Source: Legionella donaldsonii
GTDB taxonomy: Bacteria; Pseudomonadota; Gammaproteobacteria; Legionellales; Legionellaceae
Assembly: GCF_900452385.1 (NCBI RefSeq)
Contig: NZ_UGOA01000001.1
Location: 877,501-941,500, forward strand
Direction of reading: 5' to 3'
Length of the DNA: 64,000 bases
Shown: one piece after another, positions 47,547 through 57,193 of the stretch
Numbering within the stretch: position 1 is the first letter of the stretch
Layout: each line of letters begins with the position of its first letter
Notes under the pieces: generated by a model
The model's database searches: none
What the model was told of the DNA's origin: nothing
The model's input: only the letters and a program-made list of their open reading frames with translations
Made by a program: the position numbers and the translations under genes

Positions 47547-49090
47547 TATGCTTCTCCAGTTTGATGTTGCATGCCATCGGGGCCGAGACGGATGTATTTC
47601 ACCATTAAATAGACTTCAACTATGGCGAGGGCGGTGTAGAACAGGATAAAACCCGCGAGTGAAGTTAACAACTGCGATGAATGAAGAGAAGAAGTACCCA
47701 TAAATGTTGGTAAAATACCTTGTACCACCCAAGGTTGGCGTCCATATTCTGCTACTACCCAACCAAGTTCCGCAGCAATCCATGGTAAAGGCAATGACCA
47801 GAACGCGATGTGTAAATACCAGCGTGTCGTGTGAAGTCTGCGTCTAACAATGAGATAGAAACCAACAGCAAATAAGAGAATAAAGAAAATTCCGCAAGCA
47901 ACCATGATACGGAAGGAGAAAAATAGAGGGATAACGTGTGGTTTCAAATCCTGAGCTGCCTGTGCAATTTGTTCTTCACTGGCGTCAGTAACGGTTTCCG
48001 TATATTTCTTAAGTAACAAGCCGTATCCCAGGTAGTTACCATGTTGCTCAAACGCAATTTTTGCTGCTTCATCATTGCGGTTTTTCTGCAAACGGGTTAA
48101 AGCGTCATAGGCCAGGATCCCTTCACGAATTTGTTGTTTTCCTTGTTCAATGAGATCGTAAATACCTTCCATTGGTTCATTAAATGAACGGGTAGCAATA
48201 ATTCCCAATACATAGGGAATCTCAATGGCGTAATCGGTTTTCATCTCTTTTTCGTTTGGAATACCAATAAAGGTTAAACCGGCAGGCGCTTTTTCAGTGT
48301 GCCACATTGCTTCTATGGCGGCTAATTTCATTTTTTGGTTTGAGTTTGAGAGATACCCACTTTCATCACCTAACACGACTACTGATAAAGCGGAGGCTAA
48401 GCCAAAAGAAACAGCAACCGTCATAGAACGTTTGGCTAATTCTTTGTTGCGGCCGCGCAAGAGAAAATAGGCGCTAACTGCCAGGACAAAGATAGCTCCA
48501 GTCACATAACCAGCACTTATGGTATGAACAAATTTTGCTTGCGCAACGGGATTGAACATAACTTCAGCAAAGTCAGTGACTTCCATACGCATCGTTTGAT
48601 AATCAAATTTTGCACCAACAGGATTTTGCATCCAGCCGTTAGCAATCAAGATCCATAATGCCGATAAATTGGTACCTAGCGCAAGTAACCAGGTACAACA
48701 CATGTGTTGGAATTTACTTAATCTATCCCAGCCAAAGAAGAATAGACCTACAAAAGTCGCTTCTAAAAAGAAAGCCATCAGTCCTTCAATAGCTAATGGC
48801 GCACCAAAGATATCACCAACATAATGTGAGTAGTAAGCCCAATTTGTTCCAAATTGGAATTCCATGGTTAAACCGGTTGCTACCCCCAAGACGAAATTAA
48901 TGCCAAATAAGATACCCCAATAACGTACCATTTGACGCCAAATCTCTCGGCCAGTCATCACATAAACTGTTTCCATAATGGCTAATAATAAAGACAGGCC
49001 CAAAGTTAATGGAACAAAGAGAAAATGGTAAAGTGCAGTAAGGGCGAATTGTAGACGAGAGAGATCAACTATTTCACTACCAGGAATCAT
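47546..49090 (-). CDS. cydA: Cytochrome bd quinol oxidase subunit I
   Basis: About 514 residues with the CydA core. SRLQFALTALYHFLFVPLTLG carries the haem b595/d histidine, GLTMEFQFGTNWAYYSHYVGD lies before the haem glutamate, and a long Q-loop (about residues 255-385) is like the bd-I type of E. coli, unlike short-loop CIO oxidases. GAGG is 8 bases before ATG 49090, which is preferred over ATG 49096 and GTG 49099, both too close to it. First gene of cydABX. Confidence 0.96.
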   Translation of the reverse strand: MIPGSEIVDLSRLQFALTALYHFLFVPLTLGLSLLLAIMETVYVMTGREIWRQMVRYWGILFGINFVLGVATGLTMEFQFGTNWAYYSHYVGDIFGAPLAIEGLMAFFLEATFVGLFFFGWDRLSKFQHMCCTWLLALGTNLSALWILIANGWMQNPVGAKFDYQTMRMEVTDFAEVMFNPVAQAKFVHTISAGYVTGAIFVLAVSAYFLLRGRNKELAKRSMTVAVSFGLASALSVVVLGDESGYLSNSNQKMKLAAIEAMWHTEKAPAGLTFIGIPNEKEMKTDYAIEIPYVLGIIATRSFNEPMEGIYDLIEQGKQQIREGILAYDALTRLQKNRNDEAAKIAFEQHGNYLGYGLLLKKYTETVTDASEEQIAQAAQDLKPHVIPLFFSFRIMVACGIFFILLFAVGFYLIVRRRLHTTRWYLHIAFWSLPLPWIAAELGWVVAEYGRQPWVVQGILPTFMGTSSLHSSQLLTSLAGFILFYTALAIVEVYLMVKYIRLGPDGMQHQTGEA

Positions 49091-49755
49091 CAGCATCACC
49101 TCAAAAGTTGGAGGTTTATAAGGCTAAAAAGAAATGTGGCGTTAATTCACGATTTCGTTTTAGCGATAAGTGCCGTATCGGATGGCAAACTAGTGCCCAA
49201 TAACCATTGCTGTGTATTTTTTGAAGACTTTTCTACATCTTTGAAACAAACCCACCATAGCGCAATGAGTAACAAAAGTTTGACTGAGAGAGTTAGTAAA
49301 ATGTCACGAGTCAAGGGCTTCATAGCTTGCTGTCCAGTAAAACACGCGCCTATACTTTAACGCAATCTGCATCATTAATAAACCATGAAAGAGGACTATT
49401 TGGTGGTTTATCTTGAAAAAAATGGGTGTCATTGATAATTGATTATTCCAAGATCCCTGATCGTCGCAACCACCAACCAAGATGTCCCAATTGCTCGCTA
49501 CTTACGTTCCGGTATCACTATTTAATGGCATGTCTTTTAAAGAACCAAAAATGAGGATGAGCGCGAGCATAACTACTTCGTTTATTGATGATTTGCTCTA
49601 TGTCTTATTTTAGTTTGATCGATTTCTTGGTATGCGAACCCAATTAAAGCAGATTAATTAGATAGGTTTAAAAACTTGCTGTGGAAGTGGGCTGAAAGTC
49701 TTCTGCCAAAAATTTAAAACTCGCAGTCAGTCTAAAGAATACATTGTAGGTGCAC
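49091..49755. other. 665-bp spacer upstream of cydA
   Basis: I see no credible gene on either strand; the short frames here lack ribosome-binding sites and known motifs. It must contain the cyd promoter. TTGGTGGTT (49400-49408) and AACCACCAA (49468-49476) form a 9-bp inverted repeat with a 59-base loop. No full FNR/ANR palindrome (TTGATnnnnATCAA) was found. Confidence 0.5.
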
Positions 49756-50043
49756 CTACGAATTTAAATAGCTATAAATTAGAAAATTAACGATCGCAGT
49801 TAAAACAGCTGCGATAAGGCAAATACTCAGATAGAACCTGGTAAAAGTAGGGGGATAATAAGCCATACGTTTATAAGTTGTCAGATCCTCAATAGATAAC
49901 AACAAGCTAGAAAGACTAACTATTAACAAACTCCAAATAAAAAAACCAGAAATTAGAGTAAACGTACTGCAAATTGCACCGACGCACCAATAATGTGCAA
50001 AGCGCCTTAAAACAAGGGAAATAGCAGTATTATCAAGCTTCAT
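49756..50043 (-). CDS. Small membrane protein (95 aa), unknown
   Basis: The 95-residue protein starts with ATG at 50043 behind AAAAGGAGAG. It has two or three hydrophobic helices (about residues 18-48 and 72-92) separated by a polar loop (IEDLTTYKRMAYYPPTF). It overlaps the end of the 147-residue membrane protein gene by 4 bases, so the pair is co-translated. No family recognised. The AT-rich composition and rare-looking sequence suggest a lineage-specific gene. Confidence 0.6.
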   Translation of the reverse strand: MKLDNTAISLVLRRFAHYWCVGAICSTFTLISGFFIWSLLIVSLSSLLLSIEDLTTYKRMAYYPPTFTRFYLSICLIAAVLTAIVNFLIYSYLNS

Positions 50044-50483
50044 AACTCTCCTTTTATTCCTAGGATTAATAGGGTAATGAGGAATAAGGCAATTGCAATG
50101 GTAAATCCCCAACTGAGCAAATAAGCGTACATTGGACCAAAAGAAGGTAAAAATACTCTGGATTGTTTGGCTAGAATCACGTCATTTAGTGCTAAAACAA
50201 AGCTCATAATAATTACCGTAGGGAGAATAAAATAAATAAAAATAGGTAGGTAAGTAACACATCCTGCTAGAGTTGTGACAAAAAAATAGCGAAAAAAGCG
50301 TTTAATACCGTACCATATATAATTAATTTCGAGCTCTCCATTAAAAAATGATTGATTAGAGCCTAAATAATATAGCTGTTTGTAGGGATAAATAACAATT
50401 AATAAAGGGCGTATGAGGTGGTGTTTGCTACCGGATGGTATTCCTTGTTTTATGGAGTCAGGAAAGTGAAAAAGCAATAACAT
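50040..50483 (-). CDS. Membrane protein (147 aa), unknown
   Basis: The 147-residue protein has an N-terminal polar part with tyrosine-rich segments (YPYKQLYYLGSNQSFFNGELEINYIWYGIKRF, residues about 32-63) and then three hydrophobic helices. It is followed by the small membrane protein gene with a 4-base overlap. No motif is recognised. The start is uncertain; shorter starts are possible. Confidence 0.55.
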   Translation of the reverse strand: MLLLFHFPDSIKQGIPSGSKHHLIRPLLIVIYPYKQLYYLGSNQSFFNGELEINYIWYGIKRFFRYFFVTTLAGCVTYLPIFIYFILPTVIIMSFVLALNDVILAKQSRVFLPSFGPMYAYLLSWGFTIAIALFLITLLILGIKGEL

Positions 50484-50551
50484 GGTGATAAATCAAAAGA
50501 GAAGGAATTGTGTACTCAAGGGCACGCAAGCTTGCAATTATTTTTCGTTCG

Positions 50552-51826
50552 TTACACAGCTTCCATAAGCGCCGCTACTCCCATGCCACCTGCTGTACAG
50601 ACAGAGATTAAACCTCGACCACTACCTCGTTGATGCAGTAATTTGGCAAGATTAGCGACAATACGTGCTCCTGTAGCGGCAAAAGGGTGTCCCAAGGCAA
50701 CACTCCCTCCTTTAATATTCATTTTTGTTTTATCAATGGACCCCAGTGCCTGGTTTTGATTGAGCACTTTCTTACAATATTCATCCGATTCCCAGGCTTT
50801 GAGGGTGCAGAGAACCTGGCCGGCAAACGCTTCATGAATTTCATAAAAATCGAAGTCCTGTAAGGTCAACTTATTACGCTTTAATAATTCACTCACGGCC
50901 TTGGTTGGAGCCATAAGTAACCCTTCTCCGCCAACAAAATCAACCGCAGCAACCTGAGCATCCACAAAACGAGCAAGCATTGGATGATTAAATTTTTTGG
51001 CAATATCCTCGCATAATAAATACACGGCGGCTGAACCATCGGTTAGAGGGGTGCTGTTGCCTGCTGTTAAAGTACCAGCATCGCTTTTATCAAAAGCCGG
51101 TTTTAATTTAGCCAGTTTTTCCATGCTTGTATCAGCACGCAAAAAAGTATCTCGCTGTAAGCCCATAAAAGGAAAAACGAGATCATCGTAGAAACCCTCT
51201 TCATAGGCTTTGACCGCATTTTGATGGCTAGTGAGGGTTAACTCATCCTGGGCTTGGCGGGTAATTCCCCATTCTTTGACCATTTTCTCGGTATGCTGTC
51301 CCATTGATAAACCAGTGCGTGGCTCAACAACAGCAGGAAATTGAGGTTTAAAATCAGCAGGACGAAATGAAGCAATGATTTTTAATTTGGTATTGAAATC
51401 CCTGGCATTATGCAAGGCAAGTAATTTTTGGGCAAAAGAGGGTTTAAACATAATGGGCAAATCACTGTTTGAATCGATTCCTGCTGCAATCCCATCATCG
51501 ATTTGAAAGTTAGCAATTTTGAGTGCAACTTGTAAGGTTGTTTCAAGACTGGTACCGCAGGCACGTTGTAATGTATAAGCGGGAGTATGGGGATCAAGTG
51601 AGGTCCCCAGAACACATTCTCGTGCCAGGTTCCAATTGAAGGAGCTGTTCATTATAGCGCCTAGCCCAACATCACCAAGAATTCTATTTTCCAAATGCAT
51701 TTTCTTGACTAATTCTTGCAGCGAAGCAGTCATTAAGTCTTGGGTTGAAACCTTGCTATAGTGGGTCATCGATTTTACAAAAGGGGTTCGCATTCCTCCC
51801 GCGATATAAACTGGCCTTGTTTTCAT
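50552..51826 (-). CDS. Acetyl-CoA C-acyltransferase (FadI-like thiolase)
   Basis: The 424-residue thiolase has the nucleophile in QRACGTSLETT (Cys90), the LTDGSAAV segment after TAGNSTP, the catalytic histidine in YEIHEAFAGQV and the closing GHPFAATGARIV / VCTAGGMG with the second cysteine. Length and the wording STPLTDG are nearer to FadI than to AtoB/PhaA. It either cleaves 3-ketoacyl-CoA or condenses acetyl-CoA. Nearby acetoacetate decarboxylase and hydroxybutyrate dehydrogenase genes suggest a link with acetoacetyl-CoA. Confidence 0.9.
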   Translation of the reverse strand: MKTRPVYIAGGMRTPFVKSMTHYSKVSTQDLMTASLQELVKKMHLENRILGDVGLGAIMNSSFNWNLARECVLGTSLDPHTPAYTLQRACGTSLETTLQVALKIANFQIDDGIAAGIDSNSDLPIMFKPSFAQKLLALHNARDFNTKLKIIASFRPADFKPQFPAVVEPRTGLSMGQHTEKMVKEWGITRQAQDELTLTSHQNAVKAYEEGFYDDLVFPFMGLQRDTFLRADTSMEKLAKLKPAFDKSDAGTLTAGNSTPLTDGSAAVYLLCEDIAKKFNHPMLARFVDAQVAAVDFVGGEGLLMAPTKAVSELLKRNKLTLQDFDFYEIHEAFAGQVLCTLKAWESDEYCKKVLNQNQALGSIDKTKMNIKGGSVALGHPFAATGARIVANLAKLLHQRGSGRGLISVCTAGGMGVAALMEAV

Positions 51827-52025
51827 GGTGAGTTCCTTGCTTCGCTATTAAAGTTAACCCTTAATAAGCATAGCATGGGCGGCGAAGTTACTGTAATCAT
51901 TGGTTCTGAGTTGAGGTATTTGCTATGAGGGTTGGTTAAAAGAGCCGCTAAGGTCAGTATTGCGCAGCAATATAAATAAAAGGCTGGTGCTTCAGGAATC
52001 TGCACGTTGGTTTAACCTGTTGATA

Positions 52026-52853
52026 TCAATCATTTTTAATCACCTTGGCTTCAGCTTCTTTTTTCATCACAATGATCGTAATGCGGCGGTTATTGGGGTT
52101 TAAAGGGTTTTTCTTGTCTAGTAAAACCGTGGAGGCATAACCTGTTACCCGCATGACTTTCTCTTCTTGCATACCTGATTTGACCAGCGCACGACGTGCC
52201 GTATTAGCGCGTTGTGTTGATAATTCCCAATTACTTTGTTCCAAATCCTCGGGGTTGTGGTAAGGATGGGCGTCTGTATGACCTTGGATCGTTATCTTAT
52301 TAGGCATGTGTTGCAAGAGTTTTGCTATTTTATCAAGTACGACCAGCATTTCAGGATCAATTTCATCACTCCCCATTCCAAACATCGGTTTATTTTGATT
52401 ATCAATGAGTTGAATGCGTAATCCTTCAGAAACAACGTCCATTAGAAGGCGTTTTTTCAATTCAGATAGAGAGGGATCGTTATCCATGCTCAACATGATG
52501 TCTGTTTTTAATTGCTCAAGTTGTTTCATCTCAGCGCTTTCTTGATTGCTTCCTGCTACTTGGCCATCCTTTTTCTTGAAATTGTCACCTCCACCGTTGA
52601 TGGTTTCTTTTCTAGCCCCCATGCTATCTCCACCAATGGAGGCTATTCTGAGGGGTTGTTTGAAGTACTCTGATAAGCCATCTTTTTGTGCTTTATTTAA
52701 GGAAGCCAGCAACCACATCAATAAGAAAAATGCCATCATGGCAGTTACAAAATCGGCATAGGCAATTTTCCAGGAACCACCATGATGGCCGGAATCGCGC
52801 TTTTTTATTTTTTTTATAACGATAAGGTTTTTTTCATTATTATTACCAGCCAT
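52026..52853 (-). CDS. motB: Flagellar motor stator protein MotB
   Basis: The 275-residue protein has a short cytoplasmic basic N-terminus (KKIKKRDSGHHGGSWK), one membrane helix with the proton-carrying aspartate in YADFVTAMMAFFLLMWLLAS, a plug region, and an OmpA-like peptidoglycan-binding domain (ITIQGHTDAHPYHNPEDLEQSN, STQRANTARRALV). It anchors the stator to the wall. It is 10 bases downstream of motA. MotB-type rather than OmpA by the helix. Confidence 0.93.
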   Translation of the reverse strand: MAGNNNEKNLIVIKKIKKRDSGHHGGSWKIAYADFVTAMMAFFLLMWLLASLNKAQKDGLSEYFKQPLRIASIGGDSMGARKETINGGGDNFKKKDGQVAGSNQESAEMKQLEQLKTDIMLSMDNDPSLSELKKRLLMDVVSEGLRIQLIDNQNKPMFGMGSDEIDPEMLVVLDKIAKLLQHMPNKITIQGHTDAHPYHNPEDLEQSNWELSTQRANTARRALVKSGMQEEKVMRVTGYASTVLLDKKNPLNPNNRRITIIVMKKEAEAKVIKND

Positions 52854-52863
52854 AGACTCCTAC

Positions 52864-53727
52864 CTAGCTACTAGTTTTGACTGCTTTAATTTCTTCATTG
52901 AGTTCATTAAAGGAAGGTCTTGCATTAGAAAACAGGACCTTGCGGCCAAATTCGGTCGCTATAATGGGTGGATTATTGTGTACACTGGCCAATAACGTTA
53001 CCTTAATGCAATTGAGCATCAATTGGGTTTCGTTAGCTCGTTGCTCAATGGCGGTTGCTAAAGGACCTATAAAACCGTAACCCAATAAAATACCGAGGAA
53101 GGTTCCAACCAAAGCCTGTGCTACCAGCACCCCAAGTTGTGCTGGTGGGAGATTGATTGACTCCATGGTATGCACCACACCTAATACTGCAGCCACGATA
53201 CCAAAAGCGGGCATACCGTCTCCCAGCTTGGTAATAGCATGTACCGGAATCAATTCTTCCTCATGATTGGTTTCAATTTCACTTTCCATTAGCGATTCCA
53301 GTTGAAAAGGCTGCATATTGGCAGTGATAATCAGGCGAAAATAATCGCACATGAATTCAATCAAATGGGGTTTGGCCATTAGACGTGGGAAATTGGTAAA
53401 AATTGGACTGTTTGCAGGTTCGTCAACGTCGGATTCCAATGACATAAGACCTTCTTGTCGAGCCTTATTAAGAAGGGCATACAGCAGACCCAAGATATCT
53501 CTATACATAACCTTGGCTGATTTTTCGCTACGAAAGGCATTGGGTAATGCTTTGGCGATTGATTTTAAAACACTGGCTTTATTACCAACGATTAAAGACC
53601 CGATGGCAGCTCCGGCAATAATTAATAATTCAACAGGTTGCATGATTGCTGCTAAATGCCCGCCAGCCAATGCAAAGCCGCCAAAAACAGACAATAGTAT
53701 TACCAGATACCCCAGCAAAATTAGCAT
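52864..53727 (-). CDS. motA: Flagellar motor stator protein MotA
   Basis: The 287-residue protein has four membrane helices. The first pair begins MLILLGYLVILLSVFGGFALAGG; the second pair is DGMPAFGIVAAVLGVVHTME and ALVGTFLGILLGYGFIGPLA. Charged residues in the cytoplasmic loop (about residues 75-165) are where MotA contacts FliG. With MotB it conducts protons. No other flagellar gene is near, so this is an isolated stator pair, and Legionella may hold another elsewhere. Confidence 0.93.
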   Translation of the reverse strand: MLILLGYLVILLSVFGGFALAGGHLAAIMQPVELLIIAGAAIGSLIVGNKASVLKSIAKALPNAFRSEKSAKVMYRDILGLLYALLNKARQEGLMSLESDVDEPANSPIFTNFPRLMAKPHLIEFMCDYFRLIITANMQPFQLESLMESEIETNHEEELIPVHAITKLGDGMPAFGIVAAVLGVVHTMESINLPPAQLGVLVAQALVGTFLGILLGYGFIGPLATAIEQRANETQLMLNCIKVTLLASVHNNPPIIATEFGRKVLFSNARPSFNELNEEIKAVKTSS

Positions 53728-53824
53728 TTATTTTCCCTAAAAAGCTATCTAATTGATTTTGAAGTATTAATTTTAAGAATTCAACACGTTTTCTCCGAAA
53801 GTTGATGAATTATTTTTTATGCGT

Positions 53825-54562
53825 TCATTTCAGATAATCATGCACTACCCGGCCATAGGGTAGAGTTAGATCAGAGAGAATATGAACGGCATTCACCACT
53901 TTTTTCACTGGCAGTTTAGCAATGGGAGCCATGGCATGATGAAACAATTCTAACTGGGCAGGTCCGGTCCATGCTCCTTTAATAATGACATCCGTTAATT
54001 CGTATTCAACTAACTCACAAATGCGTATGGTGCCATCAACATGGGGAATTATTTTTAATAAATAACAGGGTGCTACCAGGGATTCAGCAACTTTTTTGCA
54101 ATCCAGCGTTTCATACTTATAACCCATAGTGGCTGTGGCAATTCGATTGCAACCATAATCAAGCGAGCCAAGGAGGGTTTCTTTTTCAACGGTTAATCGG
54201 GGTTGAGCAAGTTTTTTAGGAAAGCCCCAGATTTCACGTCCGCCAACGATAGGAGGAAGATCATCCAAATACATGGCGTGGGTATAACTGCCAGGTTTAC
54301 CCTTGTAGCGTACGGGAATGACCTGACCTGATTCGGTGTAATCACCGAAACCCGTTGAATCCGGCATGCGGATAACTTCAAATTTTACCAGCGGCTCGAC
54401 CACTTCTAATGGCGCAGGTACAATTTCACGAAGCAAATCAATATCCGTTTCATAAGTAACAATTAAAAATTCACGGTTAATAAAGCGATATGGACCTGGT
54501 GGATAAGAGGGGCTACTAAAGGGCATGGCAAACGCATTTTTTTTCACTTCTGACTCATTCAT
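53825..54562 (-). CDS. adc: Acetoacetate decarboxylase
   Basis: The 245-residue protein shows the Adc fold and the Schiff-base lysine region [15 protein letters not shown] (about residues 113-127), with the earlier acid pair in [15 protein letters not shown]. It converts acetoacetate to acetone and CO2. ATG at 54562 is used because AGGAG lies 8 bases upstream; the longer frame adds 23 residues without support. It follows the 3-hydroxybutyrate dehydrogenase gene by 83 bases. Confidence 0.93.
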   Translation of the reverse strand: MNESEVKKNAFAMPFSSPSYPPGPYRFINREFLIVTYETDIDLLREIVPAPLEVVEPLVKFEVIRMPDSTGFGDYTESGQVIPVRYKGKPGSYTHAMYLDDLPPIVGGREIWGFPKKLAQPRLTVEKETLLGSLDYGCNRIATATMGYKYETLDCKKVAESLVAPCYLLKIIPHVDGTIRICELVEYELTDVIIKGAWTGPAQLELFHHAMAPIAKLPVKKVVNAVHILSDLTLPYGRVVHDYLK

Positions 54563-54645
54563 TCTTAGGCTCCTGTCTTTATTAGTGGCCCGCCGTTCAT
54601 GATCACCCGCTTTGAAAAAGCAGGTGATCATCTTTTATTGTGCGG

Positions 54646-55428
54646 TTATTCCATATACCAACCATGACTTACTACTAAAGATTGTCCAGTCAATGCATTG
54701 GTACCGAAAGAGGCAAAAAATAAAGCAGTTTGTGCGACGTCATCAATGGTAGTAAATTCACCATCGACAGTATCTTTCAGCATAACTTTTTTGATAACGT
54801 CGTCTTCACTAATCTTTAATTCTTTAGCCTGCTCTGGAATTTGCTTATCGACTAAAGGAGTACGTACGAAGCCCGGGCAGATTACGTTAGCTCGCACACC
54901 ATAAGCCGCCCCTTCTTTGGCGACAACCTTACATAAGCCGAGTAGGCCATGTTTTGCTGTCACATAAGGTGCTTTTAATTTGGATGCTTCCTTAGAATGG
55001 ACTGAGCCCATGTAGATAATACTCCCACCATTGCCAGAAGCGTACATATGCTTTAAACAGGCTCGGGTAGTAAGAAAGGCACCATCTAAATGAATAGCAA
55101 GCATTTTTTTCCAATTGGCGAAAGACAGTTTATCGACTGGATCAATAATCTGGATACCTGCATTACTTACCAAAACATCCACACCACCAAAATGCTTGGC
55201 AACTGCATCAACACCTTTTGTTACTTGGTCTTCATCCGTAACATTCATTTCTACTGCCATGGCTTGGTGTTTCATGGATTGAATTTCTTCAACAACTTGT
55301 TGTGCTTGATTGAGGTTCAGATCAGCAATGGCTACCTTTGCTCCTTCACGCGCATAGACAAGTGCAATTTCTTTACCAATTCCACTGGCAGCACCGGTTA
55401 CAATAGCTACTTTATTTTTTAATCGCAT
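54646..55428 (-). CDS. bdhA: 3-hydroxybutyrate dehydrogenase
   Basis: The 260-residue classical SDR has the cofactor loop [16 protein letters not shown] in VLVSNAGIQ, the catalytic tetrad region with [11 protein letters not shown] (Tyr, Lys) and the PHB-dehydrogenase features [22 protein letters not shown] and [11 protein letters not shown]. It oxidises 3-hydroxybutyrate to acetoacetate with NAD+, as in use of stored polyhydroxybutyrate. Acetoacetate decarboxylase lies directly downstream. Confidence 0.94.
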   Translation of the reverse strand: MRLKNKVAIVTGAASGIGKEIALVYAREGAKVAIADLNLNQAQQVVEEIQSMKHQAMAVEMNVTDEDQVTKGVDAVAKHFGGVDVLVSNAGIQIIDPVDKLSFANWKKMLAIHLDGAFLTTRACLKHMYASGNGGSIIYMGSVHSKEASKLKAPYVTAKHGLLGLCKVVAKEGAAYGVRANVICPGFVRTPLVDKQIPEQAKELKISEDDVIKKVMLKDTVDGEFTTIDDVAQTALFFASFGTNALTGQSLVVSHGWYME

Positions 55429-55544
55429 GCTTACATTCCCTGTTTTTTATTATTCTTTACCAGTATAGCAACGGGTTTTCCATTTTGCCTTAACACCACG
55501 CATAGATTGCACAAGCCTATGATTCAAGACAAAATGGAAGCCAA

Positions 55545-55787
55545 TTAGTAGTAATAATAATGGCCATGTCGATAGTAGTATCTTCGGTCTTGCTCTTGGC
55601 CGATTTGATTACCGATTAAGGCTCCTGCACCTGCACCGATCGCAGATCCCCAACCACCACCGACAGCATAACCGATCCCAGCACCTGCTGCGGCTCCTGT
55701 GGCAGTTCCTACTTGTGTGCTTGTACAAGAAACCAGTCCTGCTGTTGATAAGCTCAAGAAAAACAACGTACCTATGATATTTCTCAT
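55545..55787 (-). CDS. Glycine-zipper outer-membrane lipoprotein
   Basis: The 80-residue protein has a lipoprotein signal peptide with the lipobox LVSC (Cys21). A glycine-zipper segment follows (VGTATGAAAGAGIGYAVGGG, then GSAIGAGAGALIGNQIGQEQD), and the end is RRYYYRHGHYYYY. It resembles the SlyB/OsmB-type small outer-membrane lipoproteins linked to envelope stability. It stands alone, divergent from dapA. Confidence 0.85.
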   Translation of the reverse strand: MRNIIGTLFFLSLSTAGLVSCTSTQVGTATGAAAGAGIGYAVGGGWGSAIGAGAGALIGNQIGQEQDRRYYYRHGHYYYY

Positions 55788-56051
55788 GATGACTATCCTC
55801 TTCTAAGTTGATCCCTTCATAGTCATATTAGTACAAAAAGAAATCATTTGCGTAAATATTGTTCATAATGCGGTTGTTAACATGACTTGGATTTTACTTT
55901 TGGGTAGAAAACCAGTGACTAATCAGGAAGGCGGAATGAAGTGGTTGATTAGTTCCAGAATAACCAACTTTTCTGGTAACCGCTTTTTGGCTTGAGAAAT
56001 TATCTATCCCCCAGTAGTATTGGCAAATCGTTTTCAGGAAAAGAGGGCGTT

Positions 56052-56924
56052 ATGTTTCGAGGCAGCATAGTTGCATTAGTTACTCCAATGTCAGAAGACA
56101 AAGTGGATGTAGAGCGGTTACGTGAATTGGTTGAATTTCATATTTCAGCAGGTACACATGCAATTGTTGCGGCGGGGACCACGGGTGAATCGGGGACTCT
56201 GTCTCATCAAGAAAAATTGTTAGTGATAAAGACAGTTGTTGACCAGGTCAGAGAGCGTATTCCAGTCATTGCCGGTACAGCAATGAATGCTACCCGGGAT
56301 TGTATAGAGTTGACTGAGATGGCTATGGAGTACGGTGCTCATGCGGCACTTATTATGACACCAGCTTATATCAAACCGACCCAAGAAGGGCTGTATCAGC
56401 ATTACAGCCATATTGCCAATTCTGTGGCAATACCTATTATATTATATAACGTGCCGAGCCGGACTGCCTGTGATCTGCTACCTGAAACGGTGGTGCGACT
56501 CGCCAAAATATCAAATATTGTAGGGATAAAAGAGGCAACAGGGCAGATGACGCGATTACAACAAATACTGCGTAGTTGTGAGGCGAGTATTGATGTTTAT
56601 AGTGGCGATGATTTGACTGCTGCCCAATGGCTCTTAGCGGGTGCAAAAGGTGTTATTTCAGTGACAGCAAATGTGGCTGCCAGGCATATGGCAAAATTAT
56701 GCGATGCTGGCTTAGACAATGAGCATGCTGCTTGTTTACGTATCAATGAGCAACTGATGCCGTTACACCAGTTGTTATTTGTGGAGTCAAACCCTATTCC
56801 TGTGAAGTGGGCTTTAAGCAGAATGGGGTTAGTGAATGATGAATTACGGTTACCTCTGACTTCCTTGTCAGAAGAGCATCATCACGCTTTAGAGCAAGTA
56901 CTTCGTACTTTGCAACTTGTTTAA
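56052..56924 (+). CDS. dapA: 4-hydroxy-tetrahydrodipicolinate synthase
   Basis: The 290-residue aldolase has the family motifs [14 protein letters not shown], the active-site tyrosine in [13 protein letters not shown] and the Schiff-base lysine in [11 protein letters not shown]. It condenses pyruvate with aspartate semialdehyde toward lysine and diaminopimelate. ATG at 56052 behind AAGAGGG gives [13 protein letters not shown], the usual start; the longer frame is unsupported. A short lipoprotein gene follows, as bamC follows dapA in E. coli. Confidence 0.95.
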   Translation: MFRGSIVALVTPMSEDKVDVERLRELVEFHISAGTHAIVAAGTTGESGTLSHQEKLLVIKTVVDQVRERIPVIAGTAMNATRDCIELTEMAMEYGAHAALIMTPAYIKPTQEGLYQHYSHIANSVAIPIILYNVPSRTACDLLPETVVRLAKISNIVGIKEATGQMTRLQQILRSCEASIDVYSGDDLTAAQWLLAGAKGVISVTANVAARHMAKLCDAGLDNEHAACLRINEQLMPLHQLLFVESNPIPVKWALSRMGLVNDELRLPLTSLSEEHHHALEQVLRTLQLV

Positions 56925-56940
56925 ATTGAGGGTGGTTGTT

Positions 56941-57168
56941 GTGAAAAAAATTGGATTCTTTGTTTTATCAATTATGCTGTTAACGGCTTGTTCGCAATAT
57001 GCAAGTAATGGTGAGCAATTGTATTTACGCAGTAAAAATGGTACTACAGTAGTAGTGCCGCCCCCTTTAACGGATAGTAATATAAGTCATTTCTATGATT
57101 TACCTCCGCAAAACCAAAACGCGCAGGTAAGTATTGCTCCTCCGACGGATCCGGCACTTAGCTCGTAA
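56941..57168 (+). CDS. Short BamC-like lipoprotein (75 aa)
   Basis: The 75-residue lipoprotein starts with GTG behind GAGGGTGG. It has a signal peptide with lipobox LTAC (Cys19). The mature part NGEQLYLRSKNGTTVVVPPPL ... HFYDLPPQ has the shape of the disordered N-terminus of BamC (YL...l.vP.....Y.iP), but the two helix-grip domains are missing. Position right after dapA is that of bamC. Likely a reduced BamC relative or an accessory lipoprotein of the BAM complex; inferred. Confidence 0.7.
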   Translation: MKKIGFFVLSIMLLTACSQYASNGEQLYLRSKNGTTVVVPPPLTDSNISHFYDLPPQNQNAQVSIAPPTDPALSS

Positions 57169-57193
57169 ATTACCTAATTTAAGGTTGGCACTT

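Noticed and set aside
49136-49360. 74-codon frame upstream of cydA
   Set aside because: No ribosome-binding site, no known motif, and it covers the likely cyd promoter region.
49430-49460. TTGATAATTGATTATT as an FNR/ANR site for cydA
   Set aside because: The second half does not read ATCAA, and it is more than 330 bp from the cydA start.
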